A stretch of 14,490 nt of DNA from positions 1-14,490 of the forward strand of contig VAXY01000060.1 in assembly GCA_005885085.1 (NCBI GenBank). Direction: 5' to 3'. The notes below the pieces were generated by a model, which was not told the DNA's origin, searched no databases, and saw only the letters and a list, made by a program, of their open reading frames with translations. Position 1 is the stretch's first letter; the number at the start of each line of letters is the position of its first letter. Position numbers and translations under genes: made by a program. This DNA comes from Actinomycetota bacterium (GTDB taxonomy: Bacteria > Actinomycetota > Thermoleophilia > Gaiellales > Gaiellaceae). Shown here piece by piece: positions 1 through 7,499 of this stretch.

Positions 1-105
1 TACGAGCTGGTGCGAATGCGACCGAAATACGTCTCGGACTTCATGCAGAAGCGCGGGCTACACGATCGCTTTCCGACGTACTACTTCCTGTTCTCGCGCC
101 GCTGA
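1..105 (+). CDS. C-terminal end of an unidentified protein (partial)
   Basis: The first 34 codons of the window read open from base 1 to a TGA at 103-105. They end in a basic and aromatic tail with the stretches RMRPKYVSDF and FPTYYFLFSRR. The composition is that of a real protein end rather than antisense noise, which here is mostly Arg/Ser/Ala. The start lies outside the window. A tail of this kind occurs in some SAM-dependent methyltransferases and glycan-modifying enzymes, but 34 residues are not enough to name a family. The gene converges on the membrane protein gene of the opposite strand and overlaps its last 65 bp (41-105). No hairpin terminator is evident between the two. Confidence 0.6.
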   Translation, partial: YELVRMRPKYVSDFMQKRGLHDRFPTYYFLFSRR

Positions 106-1495
106 CTGCGAGACCGCGCCGGAGTTGGAAGAGACAGCCCAGCAGGCCGGCTGCGACGACGAGGGCCGTGACGATGCCGGCAGGCGACCGCAGTCCGTGG
201 AGCGCGTAGAGCGGCATTGGGCGGTCGAGCCACATCTGCTCATGCTGGCATTTGTTCCACTTCGCCTCGCCACCCCGCCAGGGAGCGTCACAACGAGGTT
301 TGGGCTGGTCGAAGAAGCGATCGGTGGCGTGCGGCCGCCACATGTGGCCGATGTGCGGCAGCGTGAAGGCGAAGGCGACGGCGAAGACGAGCGCCAATCC
401 CCACAAAGGCGTAAGGACGCGCCGAGCGATCCGGCCGAGCGGCTCGGCGTAGGCCACCAGCACGATCAGAGCCAGCGGTAGGCCCCAGGGAAGGAACAGC
501 CGTGGGCCGTAGCCGGCCCAGCCGAAGGGCGTCCACCACGAGGCGAGCCCGAACATCAGTCCGGCGACGACGAAGGCGAGCACGAGCGCAGGCCGTCCGT
601 ACACGCCTTTGCGCCGCCAGAGAACCGGCAGCAGGCAGCCGGTCAGGATCAGAACGCTCACAGTCGGCCAGAACACGAACATGCCGCCGCTCGGCGAGAC
701 GAGCAGGCCGGCTGCGTACTCGAGCTGCCGCCCGGTCCCGTTCGTGTGGAGCTGGCGCTCGAAGAGATTCGGATTGAGGACCTTGCCGAACCGGACTTCG
801 TTGAAGAGCGAGGCGAGCGTGAACCCGACCGCCATTCCGCCGATCCCCCAGAGCAGCTGTGCTCGAATAGGCCGCCCCATCCTGCGCTGGGCGAGTACCA
901 GGCCGATCGCCCCGAGCGCCGCGACGAATGGGTAGGAGGTCTCCTTCGTCCAGCACGCCGCGATCGCAGCGAGGGCGATCACCGGTCCCGGCGCCCGCAG
1001 AGCCGTCGCCGCGACGAGCAGCACGAGGTAGGCCGTCGCGAGCGGCTCGGCCGCCGTCGTCCGCGTGTACCAGAGGAGCGGGCTCGTCAGAACGAGGAAG
1101 AGAAATCCCCAGAACCAGGCGCGCTGCCCGACCCGCGCGAGCGTGACCCACGCGAGAGCGATCGCGCCGACGATGCCGACGACATTCAGCAACTCGAGGA
1201 TCCGCTCGCGCGCAGGGTGACCGTTGGCGCCGAGCTTGATCGCGATCAGATCGGGAACATGCTGCAGCAACGGCCAGTCTCCGACCGGGCTCATCAGGCC
1301 CCAGTAGTTCAGCTTCCCGGTGTAGCCGCAGGCCGAGTAGTCGTGCTGCGAGAGACAGTTGAGGAACGCGTTGCTTCCGTCGAGCACGAACGGCGTGTCA
1401 CCGGCGACCCAGAAGTAGGCGACCCAGACGACGATGAAGAAGCCGAAGCACCCGAGTGCTGCAAGGATCGACAGCGAGGGAAGCCGCGCGCTCAT
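41..1495 (-). CDS. polytopic membrane protein, GT-C / PMT-like glycosyltransferase
   Basis: This 484-residue integral membrane protein is the last gene of the minus-strand operon. Hydrophobic segments lie near residues 8-30, 103-120, 126-143, 150-166, 170-202, 213-231, 270-293, 303-320, 333-349, 361-379 and 438-456. Hydrophilic loops follow the first segment (about 32-98, with Cys47 and Cys56) and precede the last (about 380-432, with Cys402 and Cys416). They probably face outward and could each form a disulfide. The block SWWTPFGWAGYGPRLFLPWG (319-338) resembles the conserved W-G-PR-L-P region of bacterial PMT_2/GT39-like proteins, which use polyprenyl-phosphate sugars. Asp39 is a candidate for the first-loop catalytic acid of such enzymes. 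The ATG overlaps the stop of the upstream gene (ATGA) and has no Shine-Dalgarno of its own, so translational coupling is likely. Membrane location is firm; the transferase role is a family-level inference and the substrate is unknown. Confidence 0.75.
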   Translation of the reverse strand: MSARLPSLSILAALGCFGFFIVVWVAYFWVAGDTPFVLDGSNAFLNCLSQHDYSACGYTGKLNYWGLMSPVGDWPLLQHVPDLIAIKLGANGHPARERILELLNVVGIVGAIALAWVTLARVGQRAWFWGFLFLVLTSPLLWYTRTTAAEPLATAYLVLLVAATALRAPGPVIALAAIAACWTKETSYPFVAALGAIGLVLAQRRMGRPIRAQLLWGIGGMAVGFTLASLFNEVRFGKVLNPNLFERQLHTNGTGRQLEYAAGLLVSPSGGMFVFWPTVSVLILTGCLLPVLWRRKGVYGRPALVLAFVVAGLMFGLASWWTPFGWAGYGPRLFLPWGLPLALIVLVAYAEPLGRIARRVLTPLWGLALVFAVAFAFTLPHIGHMWRPHATDRFFDQPKPRCDAPWRGGEAKWNKCQHEQMWLDRPMPLYALHGLRSPAGIVTALVVAAGLLGCLFQLRRGLAVSGARTGSSTSESDRVARASA

Positions 1496-2841
1496 GCCAC
1501 GCCGGTCGCGATCGCTTCCGAGACGCGCTCCGCTGCGCGGCCATCGATCTCGCCGAGCACGAGACGCACGACGCGCCCCCGTTCGGACGCAAGCTCGTCC
1601 GGTCGGTCAAGCGCGCGCTCGATTCCTGCAACGACCTCCTCGAAGCACGTTGCGCGATAGAACGCGTTCGAGTCGAAGAGCGGTCGGTAGTGCTCCCCGC
1701 TGACGTTCTTGACCGCCCAGCTCTCGCCGGGGGGCGCGCCCTCGTCCCACAGCGTGCACACCGCCGGGCGGTCGTTCGCGAGCGCGTCGAGCAGGATCGT
1801 TCCCGCATTGGTCACGACGGCGTCTGTGTGCTGGAGGAGAACCGCGAGCGTCGCGAGATCTGCGAAGCTCGGCTCCTGCACGGCCGCGTTCGGCTCCGAC
1901 AGCGCAGCCGCGAACCGCTCTCGCCAGTCGCCGTCACGCGGATGCGGGCGGAAGAGCAGCGAGAAGCGCTGACGGCCGCTCTCCTTCCACCAGCCGACGA
2001 GCCGGTCGACGAAGTTCGCCTCGTACGGGGCGTTCGTGGTCGTGTTGCCCATCACCATCACGAGCGGGCGAGTCGGGTCGAGCTCGAGCCGCCGGAGAAC
2101 CTCGGCGTATTCGGAGCGCGGGCGCGCTCGGTGGAAGACGTCGGTTTGCGGCCAGCCGGTAACGACGACGCGCTCGGCGTCGATGCCGTGGTACCGCACC
2201 AGGTCGGAGCGCATCAGCTCGTTCTGAACGATGTAACGCCGAGCAGACGGCGCGACGATTCCCTTGCCGACCGTGTGATCCCAGCTCGCGATGTGGCCGA
2301 TCAGCGGCAGTCCGTAACGGCGGGCGGCGACGACGAACGGCACGACCGAATGCATCTGAAGGTTCGCGAGCACGATCGCAGGGCGCTCGCGCCGAAGCCG
2401 CTCGCGCAGCGCGCGCGGCACGTAGCGCAGGCGTCCGTAATGCCAGCGCGTCATCAGTGGATCGAGCCGTACCCAGCGCGGCAGCGGGCCGGAGAGCGTC
2501 GGGTCGAGGAACCAGTTGGAGTGTCCCGGGCGCATGCGCTGCCGGTGAAACCCGTGGCGCAGACTGTGCCGGAGCGACAGCGGATAGAACCCGATCCGCC
2601 GGTCGAGCCAGATGTCTGCCCGTCGCCAGGCTCGCTCGTGCAACGGCGGCGGGGCCGACACCAGCGCGCTGCGCTCGGTCACACGCACCTCGGGGGCGCG
2701 CTCGGCCCAGGCCGCACCGCCGTCCTCCAGGATCAGCTCGAGCCGGTCGCCGAGGCGCGTCCGAAGCTGCTCGACGATGCCGGTGTCGAAGAAAAGCCGC
2801 GAGGAGAAGGGGTCGGGAAGGACGAGCCAGACGGGACTCAC
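1492..2841 (-). CDS. GT-B fold glycosyl- or glycerophosphotransferase-like protein
   Basis: This 449-residue soluble protein looks like two Rossmann-type halves. The N-terminal half has GHIASWDHTVGKG at 182-194 and the linker-like block YIVQNELMRSDL at 203-214, followed by VVVTGWPQTDVFHR at 225-238. The C-terminal half contains LLFRPHPRDGDW (295-306) and TNAGTILLDALANDRPAV (344-361). The RPHP and the T/S-N-x-G-T-x-x-x-D/E blocks are typical of CDP-glycerol glycerophosphotransferase (TagF/TagB) and related capsule GT-B enzymes, which bind the nucleotide in that C-terminal cleft. It starts with GTG inside the stop of the transketolase gene (GTGA overlap) and has no separate ribosome binding site. 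It probably transfers a sugar or polyol phosphate to the growing surface glycan on the cytoplasmic side. A donor made by this operon (a CMP-sugar) is possible but unproven. Confidence 0.78.
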   Translation of the reverse strand: MSPVWLVLPDPFSSRLFFDTGIVEQLRTRLGDRLELILEDGGAAWAERAPEVRVTERSALVSAPPPLHERAWRRADIWLDRRIGFYPLSLRHSLRHGFHRQRMRPGHSNWFLDPTLSGPLPRWVRLDPLMTRWHYGRLRYVPRALRERLRRERPAIVLANLQMHSVVPFVVAARRYGLPLIGHIASWDHTVGKGIVAPSARRYIVQNELMRSDLVRYHGIDAERVVVTGWPQTDVFHRARPRSEYAEVLRRLELDPTRPLVMVMGNTTTNAPYEANFVDRLVGWWKESGRQRFSLLFRPHPRDGDWRERFAAALSEPNAAVQEPSFADLATLAVLLQHTDAVVTNAGTILLDALANDRPAVCTLWDEGAPPGESWAVKNVSGEHYRPLFDSNAFYRATCFEEVVAGIERALDRPDELASERGRVVRLVLGEIDGRAAERVSEAIATGVA

Positions 2842-4736
2842 AAGCCGGTGCGCGCGCCGAGCGCGAGGGCGATGCGGTCGGCAAGCGACGCGCCGTCGAG
2901 TCCGTGGAAGCGCAGCGCCTCCGCGGGGGTGCCGCAGGCGGGCCAGCCTTCGACGCCGAGCACGGTGAGCGCACGGCCGGCGAGCGACCTCCGCAGTGAA
3001 TCGCCGAGCCCGCCGACCGGCGCGTGATCCTCGAGGACGAAGATCTCGTCGAAGGGCTCGACCGCCTCCGCCAGCCAGCTTGCGTCGACGCGATTCAGCC
3101 AGGGCATGTTGACGACCTGAGCCAGCGTGCCGAGGAGCTCCGCCGCGCTCAGGGCCTCGTGGAGCAGCACCGGCCCGTAGGCGAAGACGACGGCGTCCGA
3201 CCCTTCGCGCAGAACGGTCCCGCGGCCCGGAACCACCTCGCCGATCAGATCGATTCGCCGTGGCGACGGCCCGATCGCCAGACGGAGCGCCACGTCCCCG
3301 GCGGCGTCCTCCACGGCCCAGCGCAGCAGCGCGTGCGTCTCGGCGGAGTTCGCCGGTTGCGCGATGGTCACGTTCGGCACTGCTGCGAGCAGCGAGATGT
3401 CGCGGAGGCTCTGGTGCGACTTGCCGGGGCCGGCGGGGATCAAACCGGCGTAGTGGAGCGCGTACACGACCTTCGTGCCCTCGCTCGCCTGGTTGTAGAT
3501 CTGCTCGTTCGCCCTGGAGGCGAGGAAGCTTGCGAACGAGTTCACCACCGGCAGCAAACCCTGGCGTGCGAGCCCCGCGGCCATGGAGACCATGTCCTGC
3601 TCGGCGATGCCGACCTCGACGAACCTCGACGGCTGCTCCAGCTCGATTGTGCGGATGCGGCAGTCGGACGCGAGGTCGGCGTCGAGCACGACAAGCTCGG
3701 GCCGTTCGTCGACGAGCTGGCGGAGGGCGTCGCCGTATGCGGCAGCGACGTACTCGTCCGTGACCCGCCGGACGCCGATGCCCGACTCGGGCTCGCCCGC
3801 TGCTCCTTCGAGCGCCCGCGCAGACTCGAGCTGCAGGTCCGGAAGGCTCTCGCGGATGCGGGCGAGCAGCTCGGCGTGCGCCCGCTCGAAATGCTCGTCG
3901 TCGGGCGCCCCGGCGTGCCAGCGGTACGTGCCGCCCCCATCGCGCAGTGCAACCGGATGCTCCATGAACGAGACGCCGCGACCCTTGATCGTGTTCGCGA
4001 TCAGCGCCTTCGGCGTTTCTTGGGGCGCCGCACGCAAATCGCCGAACGCGAGCGCAAGGGCATCGTGATCATGCCCGTCGCAGGTGACGACGTGCCAGCC
4101 GAACGAGCGGAGCTTCGACTCGAGGTCGCCCAGCGCCAGGATCTCCTCCGTCGGCCTGTCGGACTGCAGCTCGTTGCGGTCGACGATCGCCCAGAGGTTG
4201 CCGACGCCCTGATGCGCGGCGGCCGCGAACGCCTCCCAGTTTTGTCCCTCCTGCAGCTCACCGTCGCCCGTCATCACGACGACTCGACCGCTGCGGCCGA
4301 GGAAGCGCTTCGCCCACGCCATTCCGCGTCCCTTCGAAAGCCCCATGCCGAGCGAGCCGGAGTTCGCCTCGATCCCGGGCACGCCGACGTCAGGATGCCC
4401 GTCGAGCCCACCGAGGCGGCGCAGGCGCAGCAGGCGCTCCGCAGAAATGACCCCGAGCCCGTGCAGCGCAGCGTAGAGGCCCGGCACGTCGTGTCCCTTC
4501 GACGAGAAGAAAACGTCGCGATCCGAATGCTCCCACCCGAGCTGCGCGACGTTCAGCTCCCGCCAGAGGAGATGGACGACGATGTCGAGTGCGCTGAAGC
4601 TCGAGCCGAGGTGCCCCGACCCGGCGCGCTTGACGGCGACGAGCGCATTCGCACGGCACATGTCGGCGATCAGCGCGAGGTCATCGCGGGCGCGGTCGAA
4701 TTCGGCGCGAGGGATCAGCTGCAGCGTCACGGCCAT
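2838..4736 (-). CDS. transketolase, full-length, ThDP-dependent
   Basis: This 632-residue enzyme transfers two-carbon ketol units between sugars using thiamine diphosphate and a divalent metal. The N-terminal half has SGHLGSSFSALDI (40-52, His42), the GHD block with His82, GLDGHPD (110-116), and the ThDP/metal motif GDGELQEGQNWEA (157-169) closing with the DRNELQ block at 186-191. The C-terminal half has the VGIAEQDMVSMAAGLA block (375-390), whose Glu379 corresponds to the glutamate that activates the cofactor, and GPGKSHQSLRD (436-446, His441). It is slightly shorter than ordinary housekeeping transketolases (about 650-690). It looks like the 'N- and C-terminal subunit' type joined into one chain, so both activities reside in one polypeptide. 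The ATG at 4736 is chosen because homology starts there; a GAGGAGG at 4753-4759 lies about 16 nt upstream. It overlaps the dehydratase gene by 10 bp. Its place in a sugar operon suggests a dedicated sugar-building role rather than the pentose phosphate pathway. Confidence 0.93.
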   Translation of the reverse strand: MAVTLQLIPRAEFDRARDDLALIADMCRANALVAVKRAGSGHLGSSFSALDIVVHLLWRELNVAQLGWEHSDRDVFFSSKGHDVPGLYAALHGLGVISAERLLRLRRLGGLDGHPDVGVPGIEANSGSLGMGLSKGRGMAWAKRFLGRSGRVVVMTGDGELQEGQNWEAFAAAAHQGVGNLWAIVDRNELQSDRPTEEILALGDLESKLRSFGWHVVTCDGHDHDALALAFGDLRAAPQETPKALIANTIKGRGVSFMEHPVALRDGGGTYRWHAGAPDDEHFERAHAELLARIRESLPDLQLESARALEGAAGEPESGIGVRRVTDEYVAAAYGDALRQLVDERPELVVLDADLASDCRIRTIELEQPSRFVEVGIAEQDMVSMAAGLARQGLLPVVNSFASFLASRANEQIYNQASEGTKVVYALHYAGLIPAGPGKSHQSLRDISLLAAVPNVTIAQPANSAETHALLRWAVEDAAGDVALRLAIGPSPRRIDLIGEVVPGRGTVLREGSDAVVFAYGPVLLHEALSAAELLGTLAQVVNMPWLNRVDASWLAEAVEPFDEIFVLEDHAPVGGLGDSLRRSLAGRALTVLGVEGWPACGTPAEALRFHGLDGASLADRIALALGARTGL

Positions 4737-5893
4737 GGGTGCTCTGCCAGGACCTCCTCGTTCACGTCCGCTCCCCAGCCTGGACCCGGCGGAATCGTCA
4801 GCGTACCGTCGCGGATCTCGGGCACCGCCGTGGTGAGCTGCTCGCGCCAGGGAACGTCGTCGACGTCGACTTCGATCATACGTACGTTCGGAATTGATGC
4901 GCACCACTGAGCGGAGATGAACGTGGCGAGGTGCGAGTAGTAGTTGTGCGGCGCGCAATTTACCTCGAACGTCTCCGCCAGGTCGGCGATCTTCTTCGCC
5001 TGGTGGAAGCCGTTCCAGATCACGTCCACGGAAGCGACGTCCAGGGCAGCCGTTTCGAGGAACGGGCGAAAGCCGCGGTTCGTGTACAGGTTCTCGCCCG
5101 AGCAGATCGGCATCGACGCCGTTGAACGGATCGCCGCGAGTGCGTTCGGGTCGAAGGCGTCGACTTCGAGCCAGATCAGACCGCGGCCGTCGAGCGCACG
5201 CGCGATGCGAAGGACGCCTTCGGCGGTGAGGTTGAAGTTCAGATCGACGATCGGCTCGGCATTGCCCTGCGTTCCCTCGCGAAAGGCGTCGAGCAGGCGG
5301 ACGAGAGCGGCTTCGAGCTCGGTGGAAGGATTCCGGTCGAGACCTGGGCCCTGGAAGCCGGGCATGAGGACCTGGGGGTCATCGCCCGGGACGACGATGT
5401 TCGTCTTGAACGCCTTGAATCCGCGTTCGACGACCTCGCGGCCTAGTGCGACCACGTCGTCGTACGACGCGAGCTTGTCGGTATTCGTCACCTGCCACGC
5501 CCGGGCGCGGGTCGTGCCGCAATGGGACCAGTACACGTCGACGTCGTCGCGGGTGGGGCCGCCGAAGAGCTCGTAGACGGGGATTCCGAGCGCCTTTGCC
5601 TTCAGATCCAGCAATGCGTTCTCGATCCCGCCGATCGCCTTCTGGATCACCGAGCCCGGGCTTTGCCGCGTCGCGCGGAAGAGGTCCCAGACGATCCGCT
5701 CGACCGCGCGCGGATCGCGCTCGACGACGAGCGGGGCGAGATCCTCGACGATCCCGGCGAGTCCGCGCGGCGACCCATGCGAGTCGGTGATCTCCGCCCA
5801 GCCGACTGCGCCATCGTCGGTCGTCGCTTTCAGGAAGATCCAGGGACGCCAGCCGGCGTCGCAGAAGAGCGTCTCGAGACTCGCAACCTTCAT
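4727..5893 (-). CDS. enolase-superfamily enzyme, mandelate racemase subgroup; probable acid-sugar dehydratase
   Basis: This 388-residue protein has the two-domain layout of the mandelate racemase/muconate-lactonizing group: an alpha/beta capping domain (about 1-115) and a TIM-type barrel. Visible active-site positions are Lys163-Thr-Asn165 on the second barrel strand, metal ligands Asp217 (VDLNFN), Glu243 (WLEVD) and Glu267 (SGENLY), and a His-Asp dyad His316 (APHNYY) with Asp290 (SVDVIWNG). Known members abstract the proton alpha to a carboxylate and most sugar-acid members dehydrate an aldonate to a 2-keto-3-deoxy acid. The second lysine of the usual KxK is asparagine, so a racemase-like two-base mechanism is unlikely while dehydration remains possible. 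The ATG at 5893 overlaps the upstream stop (ATGA) and lacks a Shine-Dalgarno. The substrate cannot be read from sequence. Within this operon the likely product would be the acid that the adjacent cytidylyltransferase activates. Confidence 0.88.
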   Translation of the reverse strand: MKVASLETLFCDAGWRPWIFLKATTDDGAVGWAEITDSHGSPRGLAGIVEDLAPLVVERDPRAVERIVWDLFRATRQSPGSVIQKAIGGIENALLDLKAKALGIPVYELFGGPTRDDVDVYWSHCGTTRARAWQVTNTDKLASYDDVVALGREVVERGFKAFKTNIVVPGDDPQVLMPGFQGPGLDRNPSTELEAALVRLLDAFREGTQGNAEPIVDLNFNLTAEGVLRIARALDGRGLIWLEVDAFDPNALAAIRSTASMPICSGENLYTNRGFRPFLETAALDVASVDVIWNGFHQAKKIADLAETFEVNCAPHNYYSHLATFISAQWCASIPNVRMIEVDVDDVPWREQLTTAVPEIRDGTLTIPPGPGWGADVNEEVLAEHPWP

Positions 5894-6639
5894 CCGGCGG
5901 GAGGATACGGAGGCCGCGGTCGCTCGACCTCTGGCAACTCGACTGCGCCAGAGCGGACGAGCGCACGCGCACGTTCCCAGTCCTCCTCGTCGTCGACGTT
6001 GAAGCCCTCGTGTCCCGTGGCGAGGAAGGGGGCCACGATGCGCCCTTCGCGCGTCCCCGTCTGTGAGACGACACGTGTCCAGGCGACCTCGACCGCACTG
6101 TTCTGCACGTACACCACAGGCAGCGCCGGGTACTGGCCGGCATGCCACGCAACCGCGAGGTGCGACTGGTCGAGCAAGGGTCGCATGGTCTTGCCCTCGA
6201 TCACCCACATCTTGCCCGGATGTTGCTTGACGAGCTCGACCGCTCGAATCGAATCGGCCTCGGGCGTCGCCAGAAGCAGTTCCATCGCACGACGGAGGGC
6301 GTCGGGGCCGCGGAACGGATTCGTTGCGCGGACGATTGCGAAGAGGTCGTAGTGCTCGTCGAGCTGCTCGAGCGCGTGAGTGATCCATTCGATGTCCGGC
6401 GACGTCGCGGTTGCAAACTGGGCCGGTCGGAGAAACGGGACGTCGGCGCCGTATCGGCGCGCGATGTCGGCGATCCTTCCGCTGTCGGTCGAGCAGACGA
6501 TGCGATCGAAGATGCCCGCCTGACGTGCTGTCGCAATCGCGTACGCGAGCAGCGGGTGTCTCGCGAGTGTGCGGATGTTCTTGTTCGGCACGCGCTCGGA
6601 GCCCGAGCGCGCGGGGATCAGCGCGATCGCACTCGGCAC
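5890..6639 (-). CDS. NeuA-like CMP-sugar-acid cytidylyltransferase
   Basis: This 249-residue protein belongs to the CTP_transf_3 / acylneuraminate cytidylyltransferase family, which joins CMP from CTP to a 2-keto-3-deoxy sugar acid. The signature IPARSGSERVPNKNI at 8-22 matches the IPAR-GS-(x)-P-KN nucleotide-binding loop. STDS lies at 50-53, RATNPFRGPDALRRAM at 104-119 replaces the usual QPTSPLR block, and FNVDDEEDWERA at 213-224 carries the acidic metal-binding residues. Length is normal for the catalytic domain (about 225-250), with no extra phosphatase or esterase domain; the last ten residues are proline-rich. The GTG at 6639 is chosen because the signature begins directly after it and two GGAGG runs precede it. 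It overlaps the reductase gene by 22 bp. The change from QPTSPLR, and the absence of NeuB and NeuC genes nearby, argue that the substrate is not an ordinary sialic acid. Pseudaminic- or legionaminic-like substrates remain possible. Confidence 0.9.
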   Translation of the reverse strand: MPSAIALIPARSGSERVPNKNIRTLARHPLLAYAIATARQAGIFDRIVCSTDSGRIADIARRYGADVPFLRPAQFATATSPDIEWITHALEQLDEHYDLFAIVRATNPFRGPDALRRAMELLLATPEADSIRAVELVKQHPGKMWVIEGKTMRPLLDQSHLAVAWHAGQYPALPVVYVQNSAVEVAWTRVVSQTGTREGRIVAPFLATGHEGFNVDDEEDWERARALVRSGAVELPEVERPRPPYPPAG

Positions 6640-7499
6640 GTTTCCTCCGCCTCCGCCAGCAGCGACTCGAGCACGGGCACCGGAACGCCGAGCCGGTGCG
6701 CTGCACGCACCGCCGCGCCGGTGATCGCGTCGAGCTCCGACGGCCGAGCGGCCGCAATATCGCGCGCTGTCGAGCTCGTGAGCAGCGGGGGCATCGATTC
6801 GATGATCTCCCACTCCGCGTCCGCCGCGAGCGGGACTCCGTCCGCCGCGGCAACGCTGCACGTCTCCCCGATCGCCTCCTGCAGACGCGGGCGCCAGGTG
6901 GGATCGCTGCGCAGCTCGCCGATCGGCCGCTGCGTCAGCGCGGTCGCCGCGGCAACCGGAGCCTGGCGCGCGAGCTTCTCCCACAGGACCGCCGCCTCGC
7001 TCCCGTTGACGCGGACGTCGACGCCGGAGCGCCGCAGGAGCTCCGTGGTTGCGGCGTCGGCATCGGAGGACAGCGTCATCACCACGCGCGGCGTGTTCTG
7101 CACGACGGTGCCGGGCCGCTCGAGCCAGGCCTCGATCCAACCGATGCTGCCCGCGACGACGCGGCTGTCGGCGAGGCGGCGGCGAAGCGTCTCCATGTGC
7201 TCGATCCCGTTCAACTGCGGGATGACGGTCGCGGCCCGCGCCTGCACGCGTTCGAGCGCATCGTCGAGCGCCGGCGCCTTCACCGTGACGAGCAGGAGCT
7301 CGACCGGGTCGCGCAACTCCGAAACCGCCTCCGGCCGCACGACCTCCACGTCATGGCCATGTCTCAGGGACAGTCCCTCGGACCTGATCACGCGGGCCGT
7401 GTCCGGACGGGCGATGCAGACGACGCGGACGCCCGCACGCGCAAGCCTGACCGCGAGCACGCCGCCAACTGCACCGGGTCCGAGGACGGCAACGGTCAC
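6618..7499 (-). CDS. ketopantoate reductase (PanE/ApbA) family NAD(P)-dependent oxidoreductase
   Basis: This 293-residue enzyme has the PanE/ApbA architecture: an N-terminal Rossmann domain and an all-helical C-terminal domain. The dinucleotide loop GPGAVGG is at 7-13, VTVKAPALDDAL at 71-82, PQLNGIEH at 94-101, LWEKLARQAP at 172-181 with the expected catalytic Lys175, and a C-terminal SSTARDIAAARPSELDAITG at 242-261 whose Ser243, Asp247 and Glu255 match the substrate-binding positions. Classical members reduce ketopantoate to pantoate; many relatives reduce other 2-keto acids. The asparagine that normally sits four residues after the lysine is Gln179 here. That change and the sugar operon context suggest a different 2-keto acid as substrate, so the symbol panE is not assigned. 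The GTG start overlaps the aldehyde dehydrogenase stop (GTGA) without a Shine-Dalgarno, which points to coupling. Confidence 0.87.
   Translation of the reverse strand: MTVAVLGPGAVGGVLAVRLARAGVRVVCIARPDTARVIRSEGLSLRHGHDVEVVRPEAVSELRDPVELLLVTVKAPALDDALERVQARAATVIPQLNGIEHMETLRRRLADSRVVAGSIGWIEAWLERPGTVVQNTPRVVMTLSSDADAATTELLRRSGVDVRVNGSEAAVLWEKLARQAPVAAATALTQRPIGELRSDPTWRPRLQEAIGETCSVAAADGVPLAADAEWEIIESMPPLLTSSTARDIAAARPSELDAITGAAVRAAHRLGVPVPVLESLLAEAEETCRVRSR
6640..6654 (-). promoter_or_regulatory. double Shine-Dalgarno of the cytidylyltransferase gene
   Basis: Read on the minus strand the sequence is GGAGGCGGAGGAAAC followed directly by the GTG start. It holds two GGAGG cores, at 6650-6654 and 6644-6648, spaced 10 and 4 nt from the start. 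This is the clearest ribosome binding site in the operon and decides the GTG start at 6639. It lies inside the end of the reductase coding sequence, so this gene could be translated independently of its upstream neighbour, unlike most others in the operon. Confidence 0.7.

Noticed and set aside
1456..4910. Long plus-strand open frames (523 and 628 codons) opposite the operon
   Set aside because: They are antisense to genes with clear catalytic motifs, are rich in Arg, Glu and His, and show no family motif. High GC content removes stops from the complementary frames.
4737..4958. N-terminal extension of the transketolase frame
   Set aside because: The extra 74 residues are antisense-like basic sequence within the dehydratase gene; transketolase homology begins at the ATG at 4736.
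5894..7140. Upstream extensions of the dehydratase and cytidylyltransferase frames
   Set aside because: Both are shadow readings of the upstream genes; the family signatures start immediately at 5893 and 6639.
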